Source: Bolinopsis microptera
Taxonomy: Eukaryota; Ctenophora; Tentaculata; Lobata; Bolinopsidae
Length of the DNA: 64,000 nucleotides
Direction: 5' to 3'
NCBI RefSeq assembly: GCF_026151205.1
Contig: NC_087074.1
Span: 3,782,001-3,846,000 of the forward strand
Position numbers and translations under genes: made by a program. Below, piece by piece: positions 1-11,937 of this stretch; position 1 is the first letter of the stretch, and every line of letters begins with the position of its first letter. Below the pieces are notes generated by a model. That model had not been told where the DNA came from and did no database searches. It saw only the letters and a program-made list of their open reading frames with translations.

Positions 1-835
1 ACTTAACTGGTTCGTAACACGCACTAACTGGTCCACAACAAGTGCTAAACTTGTTCATCGCACGAACTAATTGGCTTCCAATACGGGGTGTGGGCAGATC
101 ATAACATCCACCAGTAACCCAGTTTTTAAACTGTCCACACTTTTACACACCTCCACCCAAAACAATCAGTGCTCTCAGTACTCTCAAAAAGCACCTACCT
201 TGGTTTCACGTCAACGTAAACTGTAAGTGTGGATTTAAAAAACTGAACAAATCATCAACTCTGGAGAGTAGCACCCTCTCAGCTCTGGAGACTGTTCAAA
301 CAAGGAAGAATACAAACTTAGCACGACAAACATCAAACTGCAAATATCAAGAACTTATATAATATAAGTCTTTAAGTCAGAAGTTGAGACCATTTTTTCT
401 GGTACACGCAGCCATTAAACCTCGCCCAGTAAAACACGCCAGCTGAGTTCAAGGTGATCGTAACTGACTTATATTATATAAGTTCTTGATATTTGCAGTT
501 TGATTTTTGTCGTGCTAAGTTTGTATTCATACCCTTGATTTAACAGTCTCCAGAGCTAGAGGGTGGCTACGCTCCAGAGATATGATTTTTCAGTTTTTTA
601 AATACACATACAGTACAGTGACGTGAAACCAAGGTAGTGCTTAGAGTCTGAGATCACTGAATTGTTTTGGCGTGGATGTGTGTAAAATGTGCGACAGTTA
701 AACTGGTTACTGTGGATGTTTGATCACCACACCCCGTTATGGAGCCAATTAGTTCGGATATGAACAGTTAGCCACTTGTTGTGGACCAGTTATTGCGTGT
801 ACGAAAGTTTAAGACGAATCGGTATAACGAACCAT
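1..835. mobile_element. Fold-back element with ~370-bp inverted arms
   Basis: Positions 1-372 read as the reverse complement of about 463-835, with small indels; about 90 bases lie between. Matching landmarks are ACACCCCGT near 85 and ACACCCCGTTAT near 731, ACGTGAAACCAAGGTAG (right) with its complement near 197-213, and CTTATATTATATAAG flanking the loop. No ORF of note lies inside. The outer arm ends (AACTGGT / ACCAGTTA) are the same motif as the tandem array that follows, so the element appears to end in repeats of its own terminus, as fold-back transposons do. The left end may continue before base 1. The inverted structure is seen directly; the mobile-element class is inferred. Confidence 0.75.
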
Positions 836-1460
836 TAGCACGGGCCATGAAGCGGTCTACTTGGTTTTGAACCAGTTAGCACGTGATACAAACCAGTTGA
901 GCACGTGGGAAATAAATCAGTTAGAACATGTCTATAAACCAGTTAGCACTTGTTATAAACCCAGTTTGCACTGTTTGTAAACCAGTTGCAAGTCATACAA
1001 ACCATTAGCACATGTTTAGATACACCAGTTTAGCACGTGATATAAACAGTTTGCACGTGTTTGAACCCAGTTATACGGGTTGTTAAAACCCATTAACACT
1101 CATACAAACCAGTTAGCATGTGTTGTAAACCAGTTTAGACTGTTAATAAACCAGTAGCACATGTTATAAACCAGTTAGCACATGTTTATAACCACCCATT
1201 AGCACCGTGATTATAAACCAGTTAGTACAGTTTGTAAACCAAAGGTTAACACTCATAAGAAACCATTAGCACGCTGTTGTAAAACCAGTTAGCACGTGTT
1301 TTAACCCAGTTAGCACGTGTATAACCATTAGCACAAGTTAAACCAGTTAGCACATGTTATACCCAGTTAGCACGTGATATAAACCATTGCACGTGTTTAA
1401 ACATTAAAAAGTGCTGTAAACTATTAGCACGTCATACAAACCATCGTGCTTTTATAATAA
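836..1460. repeat. Degenerate ~22-bp minisatellite (ACCAGTTAGCACGTG)
   Basis: About 28 imperfect copies of a unit with core ACCAGTTAGCACGTG and a TTATAA spacer, many with one- or two-base losses. The core matches the ends of the adjacent fold-back element. No coding potential. Confidence 0.8.
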
Positions 1461-2050
1461 ACTGCGAACCATTGACTCGCTCCAAATACGGACGGTCAGT
1501 CTGTGGATTGTACACGTGGTCAAATATTCATGGTATGCAGGATTTGTAACAAGCATTTACATCTAAATATTTCTTCTCTGTCGGTTTCAACGGACTATAG
1601 AGTCAACGTGGCGGCTCTAATCGATCCCCACTGCAGGTTACAAATTAATGGTATGAGCACCCTCACACGCATCTGAGCTGTATTATATTCGATTTTAAGA
1701 TTGTTTTTGTCGCTGTTTTCCCATCACTCCTGCTATCATGCCCCTGTAATGTAACAACTGATCCGTTAAACCGTATCAATTTTCATTCAGCTGGACCAAT
1801 TTAATATTTGTTAAAGTACCACTCCTTTGCTGGCTAATGATTTCATGTGAAATATAATTATAATATGCGTTTTGTGGCTGTTGCACCCGATTCAACTAGG
1901 ACACAAAAAGTTCCGGCATATCAGTATTCAGAATCAGTAATCAGTATTAATTAGTAAATTTCAATAATTTCAGTATTTAGAATCAAGTAATCAGGAACAT
2001 AATCAGCAATCAGTAATAGATTACCCGGAGTAAATAAGTAGCCTGCTAAT
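1461..2050. other. No gene recognised
   Basis: Mixed-composition DNA without a convincing ORF or splice-framed exon. Near 1920-2010 there are short irregular repeats of the motif AATCAGTA. Confidence 0.5.
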
Positions 2051-2255
2051 TAGAACCAGGCGCCCTTGGTAACTGTAACGTTATTAAACCAGGAGCCCTT
2101 GTGTAACTGTAACGTTATTAGAACCAGGACCCTTGGTAACGTAACGTTATTAGAACCAGGAGCCCTTGTGTAACTGTAACGTAATAGAAACCAGGAGCCC
2201 TTGGTAACTGTTACGTTATAGAACAGGAGCCCTTGTGAAACTGTAACGTTTATGT
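2051..2255. repeat. ~35-bp tandem repeat, about 6 units
   Basis: Units contain AACCAGGAGCCCTTG followed by TAACTGTAACGTTA. The 72-codon minus-strand ORF across it only reflects the period and is not called a gene. Confidence 0.8.
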
Positions 2256-2336
2256 ATGCGATCCTCAATAACGGCTTGAAAACGATTATCTGGTTGGAAA
2301 ATTTGAAATGATTGTTTCACCGAAATATAAGTATAA

Positions 2337-3269
2337 CCCCTCCGGGATAGAATAATATTCTGTAATCCCGGCTCCCGCTAAATAGGTATTCTGATAATCC
2401 CGGCTCCCGCTGTTAGTTTTTTCCCGCCTGAATAAATAACCCCGCACAGCTATTATAATCCCGCCCCGCTAATTTGGCTCAACAATATTTGTTTTGTTTT
2501 TGAACAGTCCATGAGAATTTCAACCCGCGTACTGTCACGTGTTTTGATACTGTATCACGCGACTAACTACTACGACGACTCTAATGGTAAAAAATGTCCC
2601 GTGACCTATGGCTACGTAAAACAATAAATACATTCGATCTACGTATCGTTCTAAATTGCAGGCGCTGGCAAAACTCCAGACACACTGCATACATTACTTA
2701 AACCTACATTAATTGGACCATTCCAAAGCCTGTCTCACGGTTACATTTGATTTTGTTCCGGTTCGGTATTTTTGTCGGTGTTTGATATAAGCCCATGTAA
2801 ATTATAGTCCGTCTACTTTGATAAATTCATGACACGATTATCATTATTAGCTTTTATCGCTTGCCAGGCTTAACTCGACGCCCCTTATCGATATTCATAT
2901 TCATTCAAACGTTCTGACTGAGGAAAAATGTTTAAGAATATAACGCAATTTCAAGTCATAGTACCTTAGTTTATAATTTTATTTGTTAGTCCCCCAAATC
3001 CATTTCATTTTCCATAATGATCTCATATAGCTATATTTAAGAGTAAAATGTCAAATTTGTTGTCCTAGCACTAACCCGGAGGGGTTTATAACAAATAACA
3101 CCTGCACGCTTAAGTTACTATTAAATAACCCCTCGTGGCTAAAGCCACGTCGGGGTTATTGTCATAATAATCCCTCGTGCTTCGCGCACTCGAAATTATT
3201 ATAAACTTTTCCCGCGCGTCGCGGGAAAAATTGAAATATAATCCCTGGCGCAATGCCGGGGTATGAGTG
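2337..3269 (+). mobile_element. Non-autonomous Crypton-like relic
   Basis: The left end (CCCCTCCGGGATAGAAT, then repeated AATCCCGGCTCCCGCT) and the right end (CCCGCGCGTCGCGGG hairpin, then AATCCCTGG..GCCGGGG) match the two ends of the full element at 37326-39712 in the same orientation. The bases just inside the left end also match the leader of the recombinase gene. The recombinase itself is absent: about 2720-3000 is unrelated or too decayed to recognise. Flanks are GTATAA (2331-2336) and TTATAA (3270-3275), like the TTATAA repeats flanking the full copies. At 933 bp it would depend on a recombinase supplied elsewhere. Confidence 0.75.
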
Positions 3270-3275
3270 TTATAA

Positions 3276-4919
3276 GTTTTCCGAGAAAGTTTCAGACTTT
3301 TCATAATATGGCCTCCTACTTCCTATCTGTAGCACTACAACTTTAAGACATGAGCCAGTGAGCCTACAGTAGTTTTGGTCGATGCGGTCATTACTGCAGA
3401 ACCTCTAGTGATTATACCTACAGTCCTCGTTTCATTAAGGTACTGATTTTCGTGATTTGCAATAGAACTCTTGTGTACTTTTAGAAGTATTCATACGGTC
3501 GAACTTTTTCTTCTGATTATATCGATTTATACGTTAAAAGTAGACTACCAAGTAATTTTGTTTTCTAAAACCCGTCAGATTTTCTCTGTTATGATACAAG
3601 ACCTATTCCGGGTGCCTGCAGAGAACAGCCACGCCCATTTTTGTCCCACTTATGCCAAATCTGAAACATCGCTAACATGCTCAAAACCCAGATTTTAGTT
3701 GCGTACTTGTTGCTGGTGGAGCGGGTGATCCCTCGAACTCATTAATGAATTTTCATTAAGAATTGGATCAAAAAATAACTGAGTTCTGAGCCTAAAACCA
3801 TATGCCCATTAAATTGCATACGCAAAAATCTGGGAATGAGCCCCCCCCCCCGGCCCCCCCTTAAGATTATTTGAAAAAATTGTTATAACCAGCCAATACA
3901 TGAGTTATGAAGCGTAAAAAGTGAGCCTGGTAACCACCCTGGAAAGTGGTTCCCAGGTACCACCCCTGTAACCACTGAAACTAATGATAACCAATTAGGA
4001 GTAGTGGACAACTTCCTTTCCTGTAAACTTCAGCCCAGAGTTAAAGAGTTGTCTGTATTTTGTAGATAGAGTTAAGTTTGGTTTGGTTTGTACTTGGTTT
4101 AAAGAATTAGCGGTGCAACTCTCGGTTGGTCAGTGTATCGTGTTTTCTATTATTGGATCCAATATAAGTATTTCGGATATGGGTAATTATATAATTAGTA
4201 TTGCTGTACAACTAACTACAGTAATAAGTATATTACGAGTCTGAAAATTGGAGAACCTTATTATTGACATTGAGACTATTATACATATTATGGACTTATT
4301 GTGTTCACTTTACTCTCACCCCGTATTTACACGAACCAAATACTTGCAGTCCACACACCACGGACCTGAATTCTTAAGGGGGGGGGGGGGGGGGGGGGGG
4401 GCCGGGGGGCCGGGGGGCAATTCCAAAATTTGCCGTAAAAATCAGAATTTTGGCCGCAAATTGTTTTTTGGGGCCTAAATTAATTTGGACAAAAACTAAT
4501 AGGTAGTACTAAGCAGTACAAGCAGTGTGACTAAGTTGATCAAGTTGTGAGTAAGTTTATCATAATCATGTAAATGTTATTAAAATCATGTCATTTTGTT
4601 CTTCATTAAATATATGTAAAATATGTAAATGCGACCAAGCATATTATATATTATATTTGCTCAACTCAATTCGTGATCATTCCTTTCTAGCCCCCACAGT
4701 CCTGGTTTACCAAGCCATACAAACCTCCCACGACACACACACACAATAACACACTACCTGGCAGCATGCGGTGGGTGAGTATATACTGTAACTATATAAT
4801 AGGTACACCTGTCATCATACTATACAAGTACGGTCCATTACTCTGTATCTCTAATTGTTGTATTATAATACATCTCATACCCCCTGCAGACTTACAACCA
4901 CCTTCATCTTTCTTAATTA
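3276..4919. other. Non-coding, with two solo G/C-tract transposon ends
   Basis: No gene recognised. A C-tract broken by GG and followed by TTAAG lies at 3841-3865, and CTTAAG followed by a run of about 24 G and GGCCGGGGGG at 4375-4420. Both resemble the ends of the TTAA-flanked element at 24302-24873 and may be solo termini. A possible exon with a good acceptor (cctttctag) and donor (GG|GTGAGTAT) lies at about 4691-4773. It is open in two frames, but neither product was recognised. Confidence 0.4.
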
Positions 4920-5030
4920 CTTGTCCTTTAAATTCACACTCGTTGTTGTAGATTACACTCGTTGTTGAAGATTACACTCCTTTGGTTGTAGATTACATTC
5001 CTTGTTGATAATACACCTACTTGTTTTGTG
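4920..5030. repeat. ~18-bp tandem repeat
   Basis: Four to five copies of a unit like TTGTTGTAGATTACACTC, diverging to the right. Confidence 0.7.
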
Positions 5031-5745
5031 CCCTAATCGCCCCTTTGTGCAGTGCTCCTATCCCTGCTTAGCAGCTGTATTCGACTTTCGCTATCTCGAG
5101 CAAATTTTCCGGGCATTGACCGTTTATTAGTTTATTGGGTGGCAGTTATCGTGTTCGTCGTATTGAAATACTGTTAGTTACAATTGCTGTGAAAGGACAA
5201 CATTTTTGCAGTTCCTAATTGCCGATACTAGTCGAGAATTGTAGCATACGTCCTAGAACGACTTTTTCGTGTCCTGATTCATTGGATTTTCTTAATTCCT
5301 TATTGAGCAAATATAGTCTTAATCTACAGAATAATTTGATTAGAACCGCTTACATTTCATAATGATCAGACTATGTTGAGAATATAAATTCAATTATTCA
5401 GAGCTGTGTAGATTATTCAGTAAGCTCGCAAAATCATGAAGCACCATTAATTAAATCCTCTTACCAAGTACATAACAGGTGTTCCGAAACCTCGGTACGT
5501 TTTTAAACATCAGTCCAATTATTATTTATAAAAGAACATCCAGCTACATTTTTAGTCCATTCACATTAAATGAATTAGAGCGCCGATTTGTTAACTTTAA
5601 CCTAATTTATCATGGAAACAAATAAACCAGAATGCTGAGAATACTAAAATATGGCGTAGAATCACGACCCAGATGACCATTGTCTGCTCCAGCGGGATAT
5701 TCATCTTCAAAATTGGGCTCATCATAATAGGATGGTGTTACACCC
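5031..5745. other. No gene recognised
   Basis: AT-rich sequence with stops in all frames. I see no repeat or splice-framed exon. Confidence 0.4.
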
Positions 5746-6520
5746 TTCAAAAAAAGTCACGTTCTTTTCTATTACCCGAGCATATTCACATGAATTCGTA
5801 GTGTTAATTTTGTGTACCAATGAATGAAAACGGCTAACGAATTCACAGACATTGAAAAAGATCTTGGAGTCATATCAATAGTAAGTTAGATTGGTCACAT
5901 CACTGTGATATGATATACTCAAGGCTATCAGAGGTTAGCTTCTAAAAAGAACATGATACTTTACCAAAACACTAAAAAACGTCGGGCTGTCTATCTATCT
6001 CAGTGTTAGAAGTCATTTCGAACACGCACAATTGTCTGGCGGCCTCATTCAGAAACCTCGGTGGAGAAACTTGAATCGATACAAAAAAGAGGTATCACGT
6101 GGATCCTTAATGATATTTACTTGAGCCCTAGGGACAAAAAAAAGGTATTTCATAGCGTGTAAGGAACAAATATCCCTTCCACTCTCGTAAGTTTGATTAC
6201 AAGGATAAATTACAATTTTCATAATAATTTTTTAAGACATGTCAGTTGGGACATTTCCACCATACTTTCCGACGTTTCATGGAAGTAGGTTAAGGCGATC
6301 ACATCCTAGACGATCTCGCGTATGATCAGTGGACATTTCTCCTCAAGTTCCACAAACCTTACCGTCAAGCCAGACCAGATGTTCAGGCATATCTAAGTCT
6401 TACTTTTACAGATCACACATACTTTGGAATAAACTCCCTTATTGAATTAAGGGAAAATCTCAAGACCATCCGTTTCTTAAAACCCATTTAATTAAGTACC
6501 CTGGACGTTCTACACGGACC
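5746..6520 (+). pseudogene. LINE reverse-transcriptase C-terminal relic
   Basis: Broken frames encode the C-terminal part of a Jockey/CR1-type LINE ORF2: a DLGVIS-like motif (about 5860), then RSHFEH (about 6010), then VEKLESIQKRGITWIL (about 6063-6112). The last matches FVAIQKRAIKWING of the intact LINE at 45757-48561, so the families are related. Several frameshifts and stops make it non-functional. Boundaries are approximate. Confidence 0.65.
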
Positions 6521-6932
6521 ATATAACATCTCTGACAGTTAAAAAATTTACCTAAAGACAATATTGTCTAAATTATAAATTGATAAAAAGTATAAGGTTT
6601 AAAATAAAATATGTTAAAAAGTGTGTTTTATAATTATGATTATGGTACATTGTTATTTAATTTGTACATTGTTATTTATTAGAATTTATATTTTAATGGG
6701 GCTGGTAACCTTATTAGTTCTAGGAATAAACCTAGCATGCCTTGGTTGCAGCATCGCTTCACTTATAGGTGCCATTTAGGGCCCGATGAATTGCTACTGA
6801 TCAGTTTACTGGTCAACTGGTTTTTTCGGTGTCCCTTATCTTGTTTACAACTCGGTCACTTGCAAGGCATGTAAAGGCATCGGCTGATATTTTCTTTGAA
6901 ATAAAATGATGTATATGTGAACAATTTGAAAG

Positions 6933-7131
6933 TTTATTGATAAAAAAAAATGTTTGTTCCAACAGTAGCAATGTCCCAGACAACAGACTCGATTAGTTTC
7001 TTGCTTCCAATTCTACGGCCAAACCTTTACTTTGCTTCCTTGACCCTTTTAGCATGAGCAATCTTTTGTTCGGGGAACCATGCAATAGCTGAATAAACAT
7101 TCTGTGGTCGTTGATGGAGTCCTTTATGTTT
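6933..7131 (-). CDS. Probable 3' terminal exon, unidentified gene
   Basis: On the minus strand an open frame runs from a possible acceptor (ACTATAAG, ending at 7132) through 34 codons to TAA at 7027-7029. The peptide is basic and ends in KIAHAKRVKEAK. Downstream in transcript direction an AATAAA signal lies at 6938-6933, giving a 3'UTR of about 90 bases. Basic tail, stop and poly(A) signal together look like the end of a real mRNA. I do not recognise the family and found no upstream exon, and the acceptor lacks a strong pyrimidine tract. It could also be a retrocopy or a chance ORF. Confidence 0.35.
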
Positions 7132-7139
7132 CTTATAGT

Positions 7140-8595
7140 ATTTGTTATAACTTAGTACTTTATTATTTTTCTTTTAATTCCTTTCATCTTACTGTCATGG
7201 TATGTTTATTAATTAACATAATGATGCTCGACAATTCAAAACGTAAATGAATATAGCGTGGTTGCCGTGACAAGTGGAAATGAGAATGATCAGAGCTAAA
7301 CTGCGCTGCATCGTCAAGAAATTAATTTTTTTTTTTTCAACGTCACTTCAATATTGTTTACTTGTTAGAACCGCTCAAGGTTAGGTTCGTGTTTTTGGTA
7401 TATTTCTGTACCTTAGAACCGCACAGAATTAATAAACGCTTTATCTAGTCTGTGTATTTTTCGATTATTCGAGAATTTTTTTATACTGCAGCGAGGCCAA
7501 AGGCCAACAGTTGTGAGTCAAATTCGAGGAGTATGACTGTGTGTGTAAATATAAACGAGTATCGTTTATTAGTTTTATGGGCACAGCAAAATTACAAACT
7601 CTGTAACTTATAAACGATCTCGTGTTTCGATTAGCACACAAACGACAAACATAATTTTCATAGGTAGTTTTCAGTTATGTTACAATAGAAACATTCTAGC
7701 TGGATAAGAGATAAATAAAGCGTCTCCTTTGAAAAAATGTTACATGGCAGAATCCTCCAAAAGGATTTGTCTGCGACAACTGCGTATTAACTTTGATAAA
7801 TGTAATATAGAAGTTACCCCCTTCAACATTCACGACGCGCACCATTATTTCTTATCGATTTTTAATCTTGGTTCCCTTTTTGTGTAGTAATATTGTATCT
7901 CACCGCCCGCTGCCAACAGCCTCTTTTTCCGTAATTTATCTTATCTTTGATAAACGCATGGTCGATTACTCTTAGGCGCGCTGGCCGCTGGGCGTTCTGC
8001 TTGTTATTTGAAACCTCTGATTAAAGTTATAATTAATGACACTATTTATCTCAGCTTTGGATCAAACGTTATGTGAGTATGAATCAAACTCATGATATCC
8101 GGGGTATGAAAGCAATATAACATGGAATAATCCCTCACAACTACCCACAATCTACCCATGCTCCATCCTCAAGTTGAGTACTCGTCCACTGCAAACACTC
8201 AAAGTCTCTAATACAACAACTCCCTGGCTGTGCACCCAAGCCGTTTTTTCAAGATGAACCGATCGCTCCTTGATTGTTTTTTCTACCAAGATTTTGATGC
8301 AGATTAATGCTGCTGTCCATGTTCTAGAATTGTGGTGATTTTATGCAAATGTCATATTTTAGAATCGCTCCCATCACTGTGAATAACAGATCACATCGCC
8401 TCCCAGGGTTACACCAAATCGTATACACTCTACAAGTACTGCAGTAGACCTCCGTCCTATCTATTAGCGACACTTATTTGTAATAAACATAATCGCAGTC
8501 TTGTTTACGACAACTTCACCGGAAATATGCTACCAGTCGTAAGAGCATTAAGGTGTTTGTCTTTGTGAAGTTATCCGTCAACCACTAGAAGTAAG
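7140..8595. other. No gene recognised
   Basis: AT-rich. A frame open for about 62 codons at 8383-8571 (plus) lacks an early ATG and a clear splice context. A T-run lies near 7327. Confidence 0.4.
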
Positions 8596-8760
8596 CAACT
8601 CGTAATACAATACAGTGTCTACAGTATACACAGTGTATACAATGTATAGCAATACAGTTTAATGTTTATACATAGTGTATACACAGTGTATACAATGTAT
8701 TGCAATACAGTATACACTGCACAGTGTATTGTATACACAGTATATACACAGTGGTATTAG
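8596..8760. repeat. Short palindromic GTATAC-rich repeat cluster
   Basis: Irregular copies of ACAGTGTATACAATGTAT and related motifs. It is self-complementary and probably a slippage-prone simple repeat. Confidence 0.7.
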
Positions 8761-8823
8761 ATTTAGAGACTGTATCCACATATAAACTGACTTGGTAACC
8801 GTCTACCAAGACAGAGACTAAAG

Positions 8824-8945
8824 TTTATTTCATTACTTCATTGCGCTTCCTTGCGTTTCATCTCGCGCAACCTGCTTCTCTTCGTCTTGTGGGAGAACTT
8901 CTGATACGCTGATTTGAATTCATTTTTAAGAAGATCAAAGCCACA
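8824..8945 (-). CDS. Probable 3' terminal exon, unidentified gene
   Basis: On the minus strand a good acceptor (cttctgctatctttag, ending at 8946) opens a 35-codon frame in phase 0 to TGA at 8838-8840. The peptide begins CGFDLLKNEF and ends in a very basic tail (KTKRSRLREMKRKEAQ). An AATAAA signal lies at 8829-8824, only about 9 bases past the stop. Acceptor, charged C-terminus and poly(A) signal support a genuine last exon. No family recognised; the upstream exon was not found. Confidence 0.45.
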
Positions 8946-9545
8946 CTAAAGATAGCAGAAGGATCTATACACAGCTGCGTTTGCACCTGTATAGTTATAC
9001 TATCTGATCTGTGGTGCTGTCCTCCTGCAAGAATCAGATTATCTCAGATAACAGAGCGCGTGTTAGCCGCTCAAATAATGGCATACGGGCGTACGTTTAA
9101 ACTTTAATATTGATTCACACCAACATTTGTCCTTGCACAATCAGCTGCATGATCTAGTTTTAAGCACGTTACCACCCATGTCAAATTTGCTCTATATTTT
9201 ATTGCATGGTTGGAACAATCAAACATAATTAACCGCTGTTAGACGCAATGAGACGCTGTAACCACCGGTGACAAGCACTTAATGAGCTGTAAATACCTAT
9301 TGAGCTTAATTTAATTAATTAAAAATAGTTAATTAGAGCTTTCAATCATGGTTCGTCAGTAGAGTTTAATTATTGCTCTTGGAAGTTAGCCATGAATATA
9401 CCTAGTTTTGTCTCCTCACATTTGGATTAGTGCTCAGTGACTCATCTAAAACAGTGGTGACCTTTTCTCACCCGACTAGTTAAGTTTTAGGTCACGTGTT
9501 TAAGTGTCTCGATACTCCTTAGTGCTCAATTTTGTGTTGGACAGT

Positions 9546-9645
9546 TTTGATAATGCTGTGGAAAAAATTTTTACATTGCAATGTAACCAATTTTTCCGAA
9601 AAATTTGGTTTAATTGCAATGTAACCAATTTTTCCACAGAGTCGC
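9546..9645. repeat. Compact ~95-bp imperfect palindrome
   Basis: Outer arms TGTGGAAAAA and TTTTTCCACA, each followed inward by ACATTGCAAT or its complement; the centre AATTTTTCCGAAAAATT is itself palindromic. It resembles a miniature TIR element, but no target duplication was identified. Confidence 0.65.
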
Positions 9646-9649
9646 CATA

Positions 9650-10035
9650 ATATGAAACCACCGACGCTTACCCACGCATTAGCCCCGACCCTTGATCACT
9701 CGACCATATGTTACCAGCAGAAGCTACCCCGAAACTGAGCAACTCGAGGTGGGGTTAACATATGTTAAACAGCCAAAGTAACCCAACGCATGTAGCCCCG
9801 ACCCTTGAGTAACTCGACTGGTAACATATGTTAACCATCCGAAGCTACCCAACGCATGTAGCCCCGACCTTGAGTAACTCGACTGATTAACATATGTTAA
9901 CCATCCCGGAAGCTACCAAGCATGTAACCCCGACCCTTGAACAACTCGACAGTTAACATATGTGTAACCACCGTAGCTACCCACGCATGTAGCCCCGACC
10001 CTTGGAGTAACTCGACTGGTTAACATATGTTTCAC
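9650..10035. repeat. ~63-bp tandem repeat, about 6 units
   Basis: Units contain GCATGTAGCCCCGACCCTTG and GTTAACATATGTTAACCA, the latter near-palindromic. Copies differ by small indels. Confidence 0.85.
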
Positions 10036-10530
10036 CAGCCTAAGCAAAGGAACAAATGTAATATAAGGAGTTTAACGACACATTATGAAAACATACAGAA
10101 CATCGTTTCTTCTACATTAAGTTGAGGTGTTATACTGTAAAATTAAAACCCTGTCTGCTGTAATAAAGTTATAAGTTCAATTATATACGTAGCTCGCTGT
10201 AAAGCCTCCCCATCATTAGCCAACTATATTACATAAGCGACTTTTAGTGTGATGGGGATCATGACTCTTTATTTACCGTTAATTATAGTGTTAATTATAG
10301 TTTTACCGTACTAAATACTACTTTTCAATGCTCACTAATGACCTAGTCTCTAAGATCACTGAAAATGACACGTTCTTTAAAATGTTAATTTATTACTCTT
10401 CTCCGGGGACAACTCAAAATAACATCATCTCCACATTCTGTTGTTTTGAAGTTTTAAGAATGTAGTAAAGTATGTATATTGTACGTACTTTTCCATTGTA
10501 AGTACGGCACTCATTAGTAAAGCTGAGTTA
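10036..10530. other. No gene recognised
   Basis: AT-rich spacer between two satellite arrays. I see no ORF or structured repeat. Confidence 0.4.
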
Positions 10531-11650
10531 CCTGATACTGTAATAAGTAGTGATATTTGTGGTATAAAGTAGAACACATAATATATTATAACTTATTACA
10601 TTACTTACTTATAATAAGTAGTGATATTAGTGGTATAAAGTAGAACGCATAATATATTATAACTTATTACATTACTTACTTATAATAAGTAGTGATATTA
10701 GTGGTATAAAGTAGAACGCATAATATCTTATAACTTATTACATTACTTACTTAATAGTAATTCTACATACAATAGTAGTGATATTAGTGGTACAGAGTAG
10801 AACACATAATATCTTATAACTTATTGCATTACTTAATAGTAATTCTACATACAATAGTAGTGATATTAGTGGTATAAAGTAGAACGCATAATATCTTATA
10901 ACTTATTACATTACTTACTTAATAGTAATTCTACATACAATAGTAGTGATATTAGTGGTACAGAGTAGAACGCATAATATCTTATAACTTATTACATTAA
11001 TACTTAATAGTAATTCTACATACAATAGTAGTGATATTAGTGGTACAAAGTAGAACGCATAATATATTATAACTTATTACATAACTTACTTATAATAAGT
11101 AGTGATATTAGTGGTATAAAGTAGAACGCATAATATCTTATAACTTATTACATTACTTACTTAATAGTAATTCTACATACAATAGTAGTGATATTAGTGG
11201 TATAAAGTAGAACGCATAATATCTTATAACTTATTACATTACTTACTTAATAGTAATTCTACATACAATAGTAGTGATATTAGTGGTATAAAGTAGAACG
11301 CATAATATCTTATAACTTATTACATTACTTACTTAATAGTAATTAGATACATTGTACAGTACTGTAATAAGTAGTGATATTAGTGGTACAAAGTAGAACG
11401 CATAATATCTTATAACTTATTGCATTACTTACTTAATAGTAATTAGATACATTGTACAGTACTGTAATAAGTAGTGATATTAGTGGTACAAAGTAGAACA
11501 CATAATATCTTATAACTTATTACATTACTTACTTAATAGTAATTAGATACATTGTACAGTACTGTAATAAGTAGTGATATTAGTGGTACAAAGTAGAACA
11601 CATAATATCTTATAACTTATTGCATTACTTAATAGTAATTCTACATTGTA
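10531..11650. repeat. Higher-order AT-rich satellite, 70-116-bp units
   Basis: About 12 units built on AGTAGTGATATTAGTGGTA, AAAGTAGAACGCATAATAT and TTATAACTTATTACATTAC. Short units alternate with units carrying an extra TAATAGTAATTCTACATACA or TAGATACATTGTACAGTACT segment. The array lies upstream of the first WASF exon found and is non-coding. Confidence 0.85.
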
Positions 11651-11859
11651 CAGTACTTAACAGTAATTATACATACATAATAAACTAACATACGTTATAA
11701 ACTAACTAAATATAACGCATAATATCTTACAATTTATTGTACTAAATTTTTACAGTAATTCTACATTATTTTACAGTAATTCTACATACTTAATAAACTA
11801 ACTTTAAGATGTTTGACCAGGCTGGTTTATTCCCTCTAACGACCCCACCTGGCTGAGCT

Positions 11860-11937
11860 CAGCAACAACAATATAACTAACTAGTAACTGTATCTCGTTT
11901 CAGCAACAACAATATAACCAACTGTATCTTGTTTCAG
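11860..11937 (+). promoter_or_regulatory. Tandemly duplicated 3' splice site before the first WASF exon found
   Basis: Two copies of a 34-41-base segment starting CAACAACAATATAAC and ending GTTTCAG lie in tandem, so two equivalent acceptors end at 11903 and 11937. A third AG (GAGCTCAG) precedes them. The downstream acceptor fits the WASF frame. Using the upstream one would add 34 bases and shift the frame. Confidence 0.65.

Noticed and set aside
8383-8571. 62-codon open frame on the plus strand (YTLYKYCSRPP)
   Set aside because: Directly preceded by TGA, no early ATG and no convincing splice sites; length is within chance for this window.
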